A DNA stretch of 64,000 bases, taken from positions 7,481,910-7,545,909 of the forward strand of contig NW_006921532.1 of NCBI RefSeq assembly GCF_000340215.1, in the 5' to 3' direction. A model generated the notes under the pieces. That model searched no databases. It had not been told where the DNA came from and worked only from the letters and a program-made list of their open reading frames with translations. Shown here in pieces: positions 33,421-43,295 of this stretch (position 1 is its first letter; each line of letters begins with the position of its first letter). Position numbers and translations under genes: made by a program. This DNA is from Pseudocercospora fijiensis CIRAD86 (taxonomy: Eukaryota; Ascomycota; Dothideomycetes; Mycosphaerellales; Mycosphaerellaceae).

Positions 33421-35747
33421 ATGGCATCTTCAGCGGCACAGGAAGCTCTGAGATCACCTGGCTCACTCCTCGAACGGCAGACTAGCAGCGATCGGACTCA
33501 TCACTGCTCGCTTTGCTCCAAGTCGTTCAAAAGACGAGAGCACTATCAGCGACATGTGCGAAGCCATACCAACGAGAAGCCGTTTGCGTGTCGGTACTGT
33601 GCAAAATACTACAGTCGAAAAGATCTAGTCGCAAGGCATGAGAAGACCTTGCATGCGGATCGACGCAGGTCATCGTCAGCGTCAGCCATGATAGCGACGC
33701 CTTCAGAAGCCGTTGATGGCTTCTGGCCGGGAGTTGCAGCGGCGGACGATCTGGACTTCCAGGCTCTAGGTATTGAGATAGACCCCTCGCTATGGGACAA
33801 ATCAGAATTGGCACCGGGAGCTTCTCTGTCGCCATTCCAACTTGACCACGATGAAGGCAACACTGTCGACCGACGGGAACAGCATGTGGAAATGCTGCTT
33901 GATCCGGCACTTACTTCTGTTGGACCAGTAGGTGATGCTCAGGCGCAAGGCGAAGTTATTCCCGCCGCGGTAGCAATGTCGCCGAGTGTAGCCCCTGAGC
34001 CACCTTCGCCTTGCCCCGAAGTCAACATCTCAAACCACGCGCTGTCTTCTGCACTGGACCAAATTACTCTCTCAAGCACCTCGGGATATCCACCTCCTAC
34101 TTTGGACGAGCTACGTCTTTGCATCAGCACCTATTTTCAGACCTTCAATGTACATCTTCCGCTTTTCCACACACGTACCTTTGATTGCGCAAGCCAGCCT
34201 CCGGAACTGCTGCTGTTGATAGGTGCGATTGGAGCTTTATACCGCTTGGAACGTCAAACGGCTACCTACCTATACCTTGCGGCCGAGTCTCGGACATTGA
34301 AGGATCCTTTGCCACCTGACCTGACGTATACCTTGCGGCCGAGTCTCGGACATTGAAGGATCCTTTGCCACCTGACCTGACGTATACCGAGCTATTTTAT
34401 TCAGGGGATTTGGTCCAGCCCAATACAGGCCCTGACAGCGGTGTCGATCTGGCTGCTGCACGTACTCAATTCCTTCTTTCATTCTTCGCTGTGTTCAGTG
34501 GCAACCAAGAAGTCGTGGAAAGTGCATTTGGTAGGCTTGGCAAGCTCTCGAATGTACGCTACGTTTACGCCTCGAGCCATCTCTGATTGCTGGGCAGACC
34601 ACTAATATCGTGACAGGCGTATCAACTGCTACTGCGAAAGTTGAGAAGCAAGAACGCAAACAGTATTGTCACTACGCTATCATGGCTCCAGTGGGTGGAG
34701 CATGAATCCATGAAACGGTACGCCTTCAAGAAACCTCGCAGCATTTCGTGCTGACAAGTGTACAGCCTATTACACGGCATCTGGATCCTGAGCAATCTGA
34801 TTGCCACAACTTATGGCGTGACTCCCGCCCTCTCCGTTCCATACCATGGCGATGTAGAATTGCCCTGCTCGGAGAATCTCTGGCAGGCCGAGAGCGCTGA
34901 TGAGTGGCACCATCTCCGCCCAGCTGAGCATACACTGCCCTCGCTTCGGGACTCCGTGAACATCCTGACTCTCAAAGCAACGGCCAAAGAGCTTCCGCCT
35001 GGCGCGTACACTTGGTCTCACTTCGCCGTGGTTGTCGTAATGCACACGATGGCGATCCATATGTGGCACGGTGGCTACGCCGACCAAGAAAATACTTCGC
35101 TGTATGGGACCACCCTTGCAAGATGTCGAGACTTGATCAAAGCAACCGGTGAAGCTCAATGTGGCGACTGGCTACAGGCGAAACCAAGCTTTCTTTTCAA
35201 CGCATCCTGTATACTGCGAATATGCCATGGAAGATCGCATCCACAGCTACTTCAGCCGGACAAAACAGCTCTGCTTCGCGGTCAGCCCGAAGATGCGTCC
35301 ATCGCTATTCAAGAATACGCTACAGCGCCGATGACACGAAGTAAAACCATGACAGAGACCATCGCTGGAGTGTTTGATGGGCTTTGTGCGTCAGACAGAA
35401 GATCTCTGCTGCTATTGCGGAAGACCGTGGCGTTGACATGGAGCTTTGAGCATGCAATTGCTTCTTGGGACACGGTCCTTCTTGTTTCAAGATGGCTACA
35501 TCATATGGACCTTCTCGCTCCCCAAGACATGGACGACGAAGAGGTTCAACTGCTTGACCACATTATCACCGTACTGAGAACAGCTGTTTGCGATTTTGGC
35601 GATAGTACCTGTAGGTCGAAGGCTGCATCCATGCTACGCCTCTGGGTCACTTTCTACGAAGACACTTGGGTCTGGGGCGTCGTGGCACGCATGGGTGCTA
35701 TCTACCGCAGTCTCGCGAATGTTTATGAGAGAGCGAGCCCCGGATGA
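33421..35747 (+). pseudogene. C2H2 zinc-finger / fungal-specific transcription factor, frameshifted
   Basis: The first part (33421-34356) encodes two C2H2 fingers (HHCSLCSKSFKRREHYQRHV and FACRYCAKYYSRKDLVARHE), an acidic linker and the start of the fungal-specific regulatory domain (TYFQTFNVHLPLFH). A perfect 56-bp tandem duplication at 34275-34386 then throws the frame: the product ends LRPSLGH. Past it, the correct frame resumes (DLTYTELFYSGDLVQPNTG) and continues through two introns, 34554-34616 and 34718-34765, to a stop at 35747. It includes WVEHESMKR-LLHGIWILSN and PALSVPYHGDVELPCSENLW. Without the duplicate the gene would encode a regulator of ordinary length. No splice option removes exactly the duplicate. 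It is probably a pathway regulator, broken in this strain, although an assembly error must be excluded. Confidence 0.85.
34275..34386. repeat. Perfect 56-bp tandem duplication inside the regulator gene
   Basis: Positions 34275-34330 and 34331-34386 are identical. Each copy begins CCTTGCGGCCGAGTCTCGGA and ends CGTATA. The base run TATA precedes both copies, a short homology that could have promoted slippage. Identity of the copies points to a very recent event. Confidence 0.97.
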
Positions 35748-36390
35748 ACGAGCAGTCCTGACGCCACATGGATGCCTACAAATCGCTCCCTCACTAGCAG
35801 CTTCTCCTGCAGAGATCTCATAAATGGGCCCAGAAGATTCTCCACGATGAAGTCGAACTGTCGGATCAGCTGGCCCACGAATTTGTGCACCTCGATCATT
35901 GCCAAATGTACATGTACATGCTCGAGATCCACAACCGGACTATGCATATAGTCATCAGTCATCGCTGCTTGGGCGATCAGACGATACTTACCAGGGCATT
36001 GAACTTCTCTACTCCTCGGAAATACTCGTTACTGGCGTCGCTGCCATCTGCAATCCAGCGATTTGGTCGCCAGGCATTGGCATCGGCATCATCTCCCAAG
36101 ATCTCTTTGCACCTGTTATGGGCAATAGGGCTGATGCTCAGCTCAGATCCTGGTGGGATGAAGTGTCCTGCGATCGTAACGATAGGAGGCGACTCCTTTG
36201 ATCTTGTGCCAGTGGAAAGGCAGAATGGCTTCAGATGTCAGCTTGGACACCAAGACCGAACCCAGGACAAGCTTCGAGCCATAAGCCATACCGCTCTTCT
36301 GCGCATTCGCCAAAATTTTCGCGAGCTTCGCATCCTCTGGCACGGTCGCCAGAATCTCAAAATCCGTTTTGAAACAACGTGTTGCCATTT
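35723..36390 (-). pseudogene. Cytochrome P450 C-terminal relic
   Basis: In the minus direction, short frames in different phases line up with the P450 C-terminal half. In order they are: a MAYGSKLVLGS-type segment, IAGHFIPPGSELSISPIAHN and DADANAWRPNRWIADGSDAS. Next come a typical GTAAGT..ATAG intron (around 35,945-35,990), a haem loop SGCGSRACT, and LAMIEVHKFVGQLIRQFDF. Between the haem Cys and LAMIE a TGTACATGTACA run replaces the expected bases and breaks the frame. The haem loop also lacks its usual Phe. The N-terminal half (I-helix, membrane anchor) is absent. It is a truncated, frameshifted copy, unlike the intact P450 at 46 kb. Confidence 0.68.
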
Positions 36391-36541
36391 TGGGGAATCT
36401 CGTCGTCGATCGCAGCGGACGTAGTCGTCTGTACGTCCGCAGATGGAGCAGAATTTCAGACACATATATATATACGGCCTTCAACATGACTTGACACCTA
36501 CAAACAATCAAACATCAACACACACGCGCGCCAAACCCATC

Positions 36542-37300
36542 ATGTCTTCCCAACTCTCAATCATGAAAACCATACCTCATCATCGGCGCCACGTCAGGCA
36601 TAGGCGAGTCCTTCGCCCGCCGTTTCCACGCACAGAACAAAACCGTAATCATCACCGGTCGTCGCACCGAACGTCTCGAGGAGCTCAAATCCGAGCTAGG
36701 CACAGGTCTGGAAAACTCAGCACTCCCCACACACATTGACACGCTGTTCAAGCGATACCCAAACATCGATACCGTTTGGGTCAATTCTGGAATTCAGTCT
36801 ACGTCGAATCTCCACGAGATTGAAACGAGTTCCGATGAGAGGATGAACCGGGAAAATGTGACGAGTCCGATGGTGATTGCCAGACATGTTGTTCCGAAAT
36901 TTTTTGGCGCAAGGGGTTTGAGACGACGTTTATGATTTCTGGGTCTGGATTGGGGTTCGTGCCGATGGGAGGGGTGTTTTCTGTTTATTGCGCTACGAAG
37001 GCGGCGGTGCATGCGTGTGTGGTTGGCATTCGGCAGAGTTTGGAGGGGAGTAGTGTACATGTTCTCGAGATTGTGCCGCTGGCTGTGGGGACGGAGTTGG
37101 ATGCTTCGCAGAAGGAGTTGGCGGAGACGTTCCCGGCGCCGATGACGCTTGAGGAGTTTGGGGATGAGGAGTTTGGGAAGTTGGAGGATGGGAGGGTTGG
37201 GGAGATGAAGGAAGTGGCGGCGGGAACGGCAAACGCGAGGGTGGAGGCCTGGAGGGGCAGTATCGGCAAAGGTTTGGAGGAGAGAGGTATTGGTGGTTGA
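36542..37300 (+). pseudogene. Short-chain dehydrogenase/reductase, frameshifted
   Basis: The Rossmann start LIIGATSGIGESFARRF lies in frame one base shifted from the apparent start MSSQLSIMKT. The middle (NIDTVWVNSGIQSTSNLHEI, VTSPMVIARHVVPKFF) stays in that frame until about 36,915. The frame then changes again to TTFMISGSGLGFVPMGGVF and the active site VYCATK (Y-x3-K). The end (ALEIVPLAVGTEL-type stretch, then GKGLEERGIGG) is open. At least two indels are needed, so no full enzyme is made. The family would be an NAD(P)-dependent oxidoreductase of the classical SDR type; substrate unknown. Confidence 0.8.
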
Positions 37301-37798
37301 TCAAAGAGTGATGAGATTGATGTACGAGTGGTTGAGTGCCAGTTGAAGTTCCCGATCACGTCTTCCAATTTTCCAACCTTTGCGGTGAAGTGGTGCGTGC
37401 GGTTTGATTCCTGCAAATATCCATGTGTTATCAATGCGCTCGCAGTAGTGGTCGACGTAGCAATGTCCTGTGTACTGTGCAATCTCGCCGCTCGAAAGCT
37501 GCCGGACATGCTGAGCTTGAGCTTGCCAGCTTCCATGGAGTCGCATGCTTGGCGGCATACATTGAGAAGACAACGGCGCCAAGCAGGTGTTGTGTCTTCA
37601 CTGTGCCCGGGTGTTGGTTGAGGTATTTCTTGAATGATGAGTTTCTACTCACCACGCCCATCTCCAAGATGTTTCTTCACGAAGTTCTCAATGGAATTTC
37701 GATCCAGGATAGACTTGCTCGGTTGCTCACGTTCTGGTCTGGCCATTGCAAGTCTCTGGCGTTTAGTCCTCTGAAGCTGAGGATGGCTATGTGCAAAT
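37301..37798 (-). pseudogene. Scytalone-dehydratase-like (NTF2-fold) relic
   Basis: Two minus-strand segments in different frames resemble the scytalone dehydratase fold. The first is SSFKKYLNQHPGTVKTQHLL (compare the conserved KTQHxLGA) near 37,600-37,660. The second is GHCYVDHYCERIDNTWIFAG followed by IKPHAPLHRKGW near 37,390-37,500 (compare HYYxxxDGxWKFAGxKP). The link between them needs a frameshift, and the N-terminal part is not recognisable. The Mutator-like element begins immediately upstream (37,799) and may have removed or displaced the 5' end. The assignment rests on motif similarity from memory and is moderate. Confidence 0.5.
37790..37798. repeat. 9-bp target-site duplication of the MULE, left copy
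   Basis: TGTGCAAAT precedes the left terminal repeat and recurs at 41104-41112. Nine base pairs is the hallmark of Mutator-like elements. Confidence 0.95.
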
Positions 37799-37849
37799 GG
37801 CAAATACTATTCGGCAATTGACTCGATAATATTTGGCAATTCTCAACCC
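37799..37849 (+). repeat. MULE left terminal inverted repeat, 51 bp
   Basis: It begins GGCAAATACTATTCGGCAAT and ends TTCTCAACCC. It matches the reverse complement of 41053-41103 at 49 of 51 positions by eye. Confidence 0.95.
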
Positions 37850-38159
37850 ATAAAGGGCAACGCGCTACTGCCCGGCTATTAGCGTTCTTGTTACTGTAAA
37901 TGGCTGGAAATAGTACTTTGCTAAGGGATGCGGTGCGTCGCGTGTTTTCTACTAGAAACCTTATCTTATATCGATAGAAATTTAATAGTATAGACTAAAC
38001 TAAGGTATTGTTATCTTGCTATATCGCTCTCTTTATAAGCAGAGGTTCTACCGCCCTTATATTCTTAAGCTCTTTACGAGTCGTCTATTTTATCGTAAGG
38101 CCTATATTTCGGAAATAGTATTAGGGACCGCTAACCGGACGATTTATTCTAAGATATTA

Positions 38160-40345
38160 ACGAGACTAATAAAGCTAAAGTAGAAGCTAATATACTAGCT
38201 ACAGATAGTAGAATTAGAGATAAATAGGAGGTAGATTTAGCGCTTCTAAATAAGGAGGAACGGCGTAAGTACGAGCTCGAAATAGAAGCTAAAAAGAAAG
38301 ACGAAATAGCGGCTGTTTCTTAGTAGGTCGATAAAGGTAGCGAGGAGGTTAATAAGTCGGATAAGGATACTATCTTGCTATTATTAGCGCTACCGAAGAA
38401 TACTTATCGCTCTATAGATGCTACTATTCTAGTAGTATAACAACACTTAATAAGAGCCGGCTTTTGCTAGGCTATTAAGTCCGGAAACAGGTCGAGGGCT
38501 AAAACAGCGTAGAATACGGCTCCGTAGGTATCTCGCTAGTTGCTCTATAATTAAGGAGGCAAGCTATTAGATCTATCGAAAAATACAAAGCGACTAAAGG
38601 CTGCTTCTGCTCGTAAGAAGTGTCTAGTATCGCTTACGTTAAGCGCCTATAACTCGAAGGATCTAGATAGCCGCTAGCAAGTTAGATTAGTCTATAGTAC
38701 CTATAATTATCTAGTAGAAGCGCCTGCCTATTTTGCGGCGCATCGACAGCGTAAGCGTAACGACGCTATTAAGAAGATAATAACGGATAATATAAATGCT
38801 AATACGAGTGTCTATACGACGTTATATCGACTAATAGAAGGCAAATAATATAAGTGTAAAGGTGTTATTCGAATATAAAGGTAACCGGCCGAGTCTCGGC
38901 CGGTTACTAAGCCCTCTTCTATATTCGATATTAATCTTTTTATAAGACAGTATACTAACACTAACACCCTTAAAACAGGTATACAACTGCTGTCGGACCT
39001 TTATAATGTTAGGGCCTATACTAAGAAAGCAGCGCAAGGTAACCTAACTATATCTAAGGCCCTATTTAAGTAGCTAACCGAGCTAGGTTTCTATTTCGCA
39101 AAGGAGGTAGATTCTAATAGCAAATTGGACAAGCTCCTTGTTCTTAACCTATAAATGGCCGAGCTATACAAGCGGTATCTAGAGTATTTAATTATCGACA
39201 ATATATACAAAACTAACCGCTATAATCGACCGCTTTTAAACATTATAGCAGGCACTAGAGCTAGTAATACTATCCCCTTTAGATACTATATTATAGGCAA
39301 TAAGAACGAAGCTGCGTTTACGTAGTTTGCTAAGCAAGCTGCAATTCTAGGCTCTATATAAGATATACAACCTGCCTCTACTAGGCCTATAGGTTACCGA
39401 CCGAGACCGTAGTTATATAAATACCTTAGACAAGACCTATCCTCGAATACCGGCTCTTATTTGCGCCTAGCATATCTTTAAGAACGTATAGGCGTAGGCC
39501 CGGAAGCTAATACTATAGAAGCAGGTTCTTAATAAAGAGATAGGCAAGAATAAGTAGCAAGATAACCCCGATTATACTATATTCGTCGACAACTTTAGGT
39601 AGTATATCTATACTAAGACTCTCGAAGAATTTAATACTAAGGACCGCTAGATAGCAAACTACGAGAACCCTTACTTTGTTGCCCTCCGAGAATATATCTA
39701 CCGTAAATACTAGACCTATAAAGAGAAGCTAGTACACTGCTTCTAGCAAACTAAGTTTCTATTCTACGGTTAATTAGTTACTTCGAGGGCAGAAGGAGCT
39801 TACTTAACGATAAAGCGCTAGCTTGCTAGCAAGCGGTATAATATCCTTACCCTCTTCCTTAAATTAAAGCTATAGTAGGCTATTTGCTATGCTAAGATTA
39901 CTGCCTATATAGGCATTAAACGAATAGCTATACCTAGTTGTCTCCGCCGTCCTAAGTTTGCTAAGGCTAATACAAAGATCTACCGTAAGGGCTTATAGAA
40001 GGCACTCGATTAGCTAAAGTTAGCGTACGAAGAGATAGCTAAGCTTGCTAAGGAGCCTAGCAAACAGCGCTCTTAGTGCTTAGGTTGTTTCCGGATAGTA
40101 TAGGGTATAGTCTATAAGTATAGTATTATCGACTTAATCGAGTTAACTAGATCCTTCGAGTTTAACCCCTATACGCACTTTAATCGCTACTAGTATATTA
40201 ATAAAGCCGCAGCTCCGCTACGAGCTATTATTAAGGTTAATCGCTTAGTTTAGGAGCTATTAGTATTACTAAACAACCGCCGTAGAAGAGGTAGAAGAGG
40301 TAGAGCGGCTATACCTGCTAGAAGATACGTACGTACTAATTAACG
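38160..40345 (+). pseudogene. MULE transposase relic
   Basis: Reading through TAG/TAA codons and at least one frame change, the MULE catalytic domain is recognisable. The first acidic block is LIIDNIYKTNRYNRPLLNII (compare D-x-TYKTNRFxMPLL). The second block is VTDRD, followed by a CAxHIFKNVQA motif in which TAG stands for the Trp of CxWH. A later TSRAEGAYLTIKR resembles the TNRVESxHxxLK signature. The C-terminal end is Arg-rich (RRRRGRRGRAA). The copy is dead; stop codons fit Gln and Trp codons altered by RIP. Confidence 0.85.
38881..38907. repeat. GC-rich 27-bp palindrome inside the MULE
   Basis: GTAACCGGCCGAG and CTCGGCCGGTTAC flank a single T. Outer GAATATA/TATATTC arms extend it imperfectly. 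It would form a stable hairpin within the transposase relic and stands out from the surrounding AT-rich DNA. Confidence 0.85.
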
Positions 40346-41052
40346 AGAGGCTTCTAGCTTCGAATACGTAGATTAGTTAAACCTAGCTTCTTAAAGAGGC
40401 TATAGACGGCGTACGAGGGCATTAATATAACAACCTCGTACTCGTACGGCAATATAATAACTACGACCTTTAGCTCTGCTAGTCTATATACCTACTAAGC
40501 GCTACGGCTTTGTTAGTAACGATCTAGCTAGTATTTAAAGAGCCGCTATAGCACTTAATCGATAACGTCTAATAGCGCTAGTAGTGCCTTACTCGGAGCG
40601 ATAGTTTGTCTAGTTCTATAGTAGTTAACCTATACTACCGTAGGCTCTAGGTCTACCGGTAGCGATATAATATACTATATTCGACTATCTACCGCTATCT
40701 AACTAGCATATGCTAGGTTCTATAGCTCTACTACCGTCTATAGCTCTACTCCGCGGAGGTTAGTAAGGTTAGTAAGGTTAGTAAGGTTAGCAAGGTTAGT
40801 AAGGGTAGTAAGGTCTAGTATTATAGTAGTAGGAGCTACGGCTTTACCTACGACAATATTAGTATATAGGCTATAGCAACTAGCACTAAAATCTATATCT
40901 ACTTAGTCTATAGCTTCTAATTATACCTCGTTCTTAACCCTAACTACTACTATTAGGTAGTAGTTTGTAAGCACCTCTACCTGCTTACTTAGAAGAGACT
41001 GAAACCCGGAAAGTATACTGTAAATCGTCCGTGCGCACTCTTGTCCGTATTA

Positions 41053-41103
41053 GGGTTGAGAATTGCTAAATATTATCGAGTTAATTGCCGAATAGTATTT
41101 GCC
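41053..41103 (-). repeat. MULE right terminal inverted repeat, 51 bp
   Basis: It differs from the left TIR at two sites, each C-to-T before A on the plus strand. It is followed directly by TGTGCAAAT (41104-41112). Confidence 0.95.
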
Positions 41104-41112
41104 TGTGCAAAT

Positions 41113-41422
41113 GGGCAGCGTTCTGAGGCAACGTGACAGCTTCTCAGCATTGCCGGCCGTGCTCAAGCGCTCCATAGCAGCTGGATAGTCACCTGTTGTC
41201 TTGAGAATGAGATCCTGATAATCGTAGCAGTGGCGTCTCTTGCCTCAGCGGCATGTCGATCAAGGAAACATGTGCTTTAACAAGCTGCGATCGAGACAAA
41301 CATCGGCAAAACTCGGGCCGAACCTCCGGGACCCGCTCCGCTTACCAATGCTCGCTCACGCTGATGCTCTTTCAAATGAATGCGCAAAGCAAACAACATC
41401 TACGGGGTACCACGATACCACT
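41113..41422. other. Intergenic, promoter of ISA2
   Basis: An in-frame upstream extension of ISA2 exists (from 41240), but the mitochondrial-type N-terminus begins at 41423. This stretch is therefore taken as promoter and leader. Confidence 0.5.
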
Positions 41423-42109
41423 ATGGCGACTCCTAGTATATGCAGAAGCTGCGCTCGGACGTTACGATCATCAAGAACCCTCGCGGGCTCTGGGACGGCG
41501 AAGACATGGCTTCAGCCTCCGAGACAACGCAGCTTTCACACACCAGCGCCACTATTCCTAGACTTTCTCGCTCCATCATGCCGATCTATCGCAAGAATAT
41601 CTGGGACGCTTGAGAATCCTGTATCAAAGCGAATACCGCAGAGGCGGACTCTAAGCAGCACTGCCAAAAGACGTGCCGTCGCCATCACGAATCCCCGACA
41701 AGATGACTCCGGTAATGACATGACGATTACCATAACGCCACGAGCTGCGCATCGATTACAGACCATAGCTGAGACGGATCAGAACCCCGACTTGGCGTTA
41801 CGAGTGAGCGTCGAAAGCGGCGGATGTCACGGCTTCCAATACTTCATGTCTCTCACTTCGACGAAGGATATAGATCCAGAAGAGGATACGATATTCGAGA
41901 ATGAGGAAAGAGTGAATCAGAAGGGCAGTGCGGAAGGTGGAGATGGGTACAAGGCAAAAGTCATCATGGATGAACCGAGCTTGGAACTTCTGAAGGGAAG
42001 CTCGGTGGACTATACGATGGAGCTGATTGGAAGTCAGTTCAAGGTCACTGGCATACCTGGAGCGAAGAGCAGTTGTGGCTGTGGGACGAGTTTTGATATT
42101 GCGACGTAG
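41423..42109 (+). CDS. ISA2: Mitochondrial iron-sulfur cluster assembly protein Isa2
   Basis: The ATG at 41423 gives about 228 aa starting MATPSICRSCARTLRSSRTL, an Arg/Ser-rich mitochondrial presequence; an upstream in-frame start would add non-conserved sequence. The A-type carrier domain starts near MTITITPRAAHRLQTIAE. It carries the three cluster-binding cysteines in ESGGCHGFQY and KSSCGCGTSF. Isa2 acts with Isa1 and Iba57 in the matrix to mature [4Fe-4S] proteins such as aconitase and lipoate synthase. The domain is complete and ends normally a few residues after CGCGTSF. It is intact even though the MULE lies only 320 bp upstream. Confidence 0.93.
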   Translation: MATPSICRSCARTLRSSRTLAGSGTAKTWLQPPRQRSFHTPAPLFLDFLAPSCRSIARISGTLENPVSKRIPQRRTLSSTAKRRAVAITNPRQDDSGNDMTITITPRAAHRLQTIAETDQNPDLALRVSVESGGCHGFQYFMSLTSTKDIDPEEDTIFENEERVNQKGSAEGGDGYKAKVIMDEPSLELLKGSSVDYTMELIGSQFKVTGIPGAKSSCGCGTSFDIAT

Positions 42110-43295
42110 GAACGCGGACAATGCGTCAACGTCAATTGTGGACAAGCACCTAATACTGAGCATGGTCACGTTCCTTCAAGGCAGTGATGCGGACTGTCGG
42201 TCTGCCGGCCCAGAGCCTCGTATTTGGTGCTTCCAATGCCCTGCGAGAGGACCAACTGGTTTCTCAGCACGCTGGCACTGAATGTGTTGCGCTGGTGCCT
42301 CGCAGGATACACAGCTTCTATGGAAGAAGCCACACTATACCAGTCGATGACTGGCGAAGCCATTGATCTGGAAGGGACGTTGGTTTCACCTGTGAGAACG
42401 AGACTTACTCAATCTCCTACACCCCAACCGAACTCCTTCAGGAATACATGTCTGCTCCAGTACAAGCAGTCGAACCTATGTACGCGGATGCACACATTGT
42501 GGCCCCGACGGATCGATGGTCAAACGCTATATCGCAAAGCATCCACATCCACCTGAATCAGCCTCCATCACATACCCTCGATAACATGTTTGGGATTGTT
42601 GCGAGAAGTATGACCCGTACTCTTCGGATGCAAGAGGGGAGTGGAGTGGCAGGGCCAGCGAAAGGGTGGCCTCGCTCGCTGGGAACAACACCATGCACCT
42701 TGAAGTACCCGTTAGTGTGGTCTGGGGTGGATTGCATTGCCATTCACATTGTTTGTTCTTGTGTACAGCTTTCAAGCATGCGCTCCATGTTGGGCTGCGG
42801 CCATGGCCCTGGACCTCAGCAAGTCTCATTTGACCTCGCTCATGTGGCAAAAGCGACGGCAATATTGTTGAGCGCATTCTCACTTGATATCGAATGCAAT
42901 GGCACATTGAGCCAGCGAATAGAACGCTGTAGAAAACCCCCCCCCCCACTGCGGAAGCACTCACTTGCACACCGTACTTCTGCATCTTCGCAGCATTCCA
43001 AGCAAATTTGCAGTCAAGCAAGAGTCTCGATTGGCCGTCAAACGCCGAGCCAATGTACCTTTTCCATGTAGCTCAACATCATCATCATGCCATGCAGACG
43101 GCCCACCAAAAAAGTCGTCGAGCTCTCAATCTCTGGCTGACCCCTGTCTGCATTGCCTGTTTCGTACTAGTGCGGGGCCCTCTGTTCATCTGGTTGTGAC
43201 GGAAACAAAACCTCAGCGGCTGCCATTGGACTTTGATTCCTTCATCCAACTTCACGATTGAACGATTCCGCCTTTTCCTTGAGCATACCGCAACC
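42110..43295. other. Intergenic, no supported gene
   Basis: A 207-codon plus-strand frame (42448-43071) has no domain and low-quality composition, so it is not called. A run of eleven C lies at 42937-42947. The last ~200 bp are the phosphoglucomutase promoter. Confidence 0.5.

Larger units (their letters stand above)
37799..41103 (+). mobile_element. Mutator-like (MULE) DNA transposon, complete ends, RIP-inactivated (3,305 bp)
   Basis: It has 51-bp terminal inverted repeats (37799-37849 and 41053-41103) that differ at only two positions, and exact 9-bp target duplications. Both TIR differences are CA-to-TA changes in the right-hand copy, as RIP would make. The interior carries one degraded MULE transposase on the plus strand. 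The last ~700 bp contain GGTTAGTAA-type short tandem words (about 40,760-40,810). Confidence 0.95.

Noticed and set aside
42448..43071. 207-codon plus-strand ORF downstream of ISA2
   Set aside because: The composition is irregular, there is no domain or splice partner, and it includes a C homopolymer. It looks like chance in a GC-balanced intergenic stretch.
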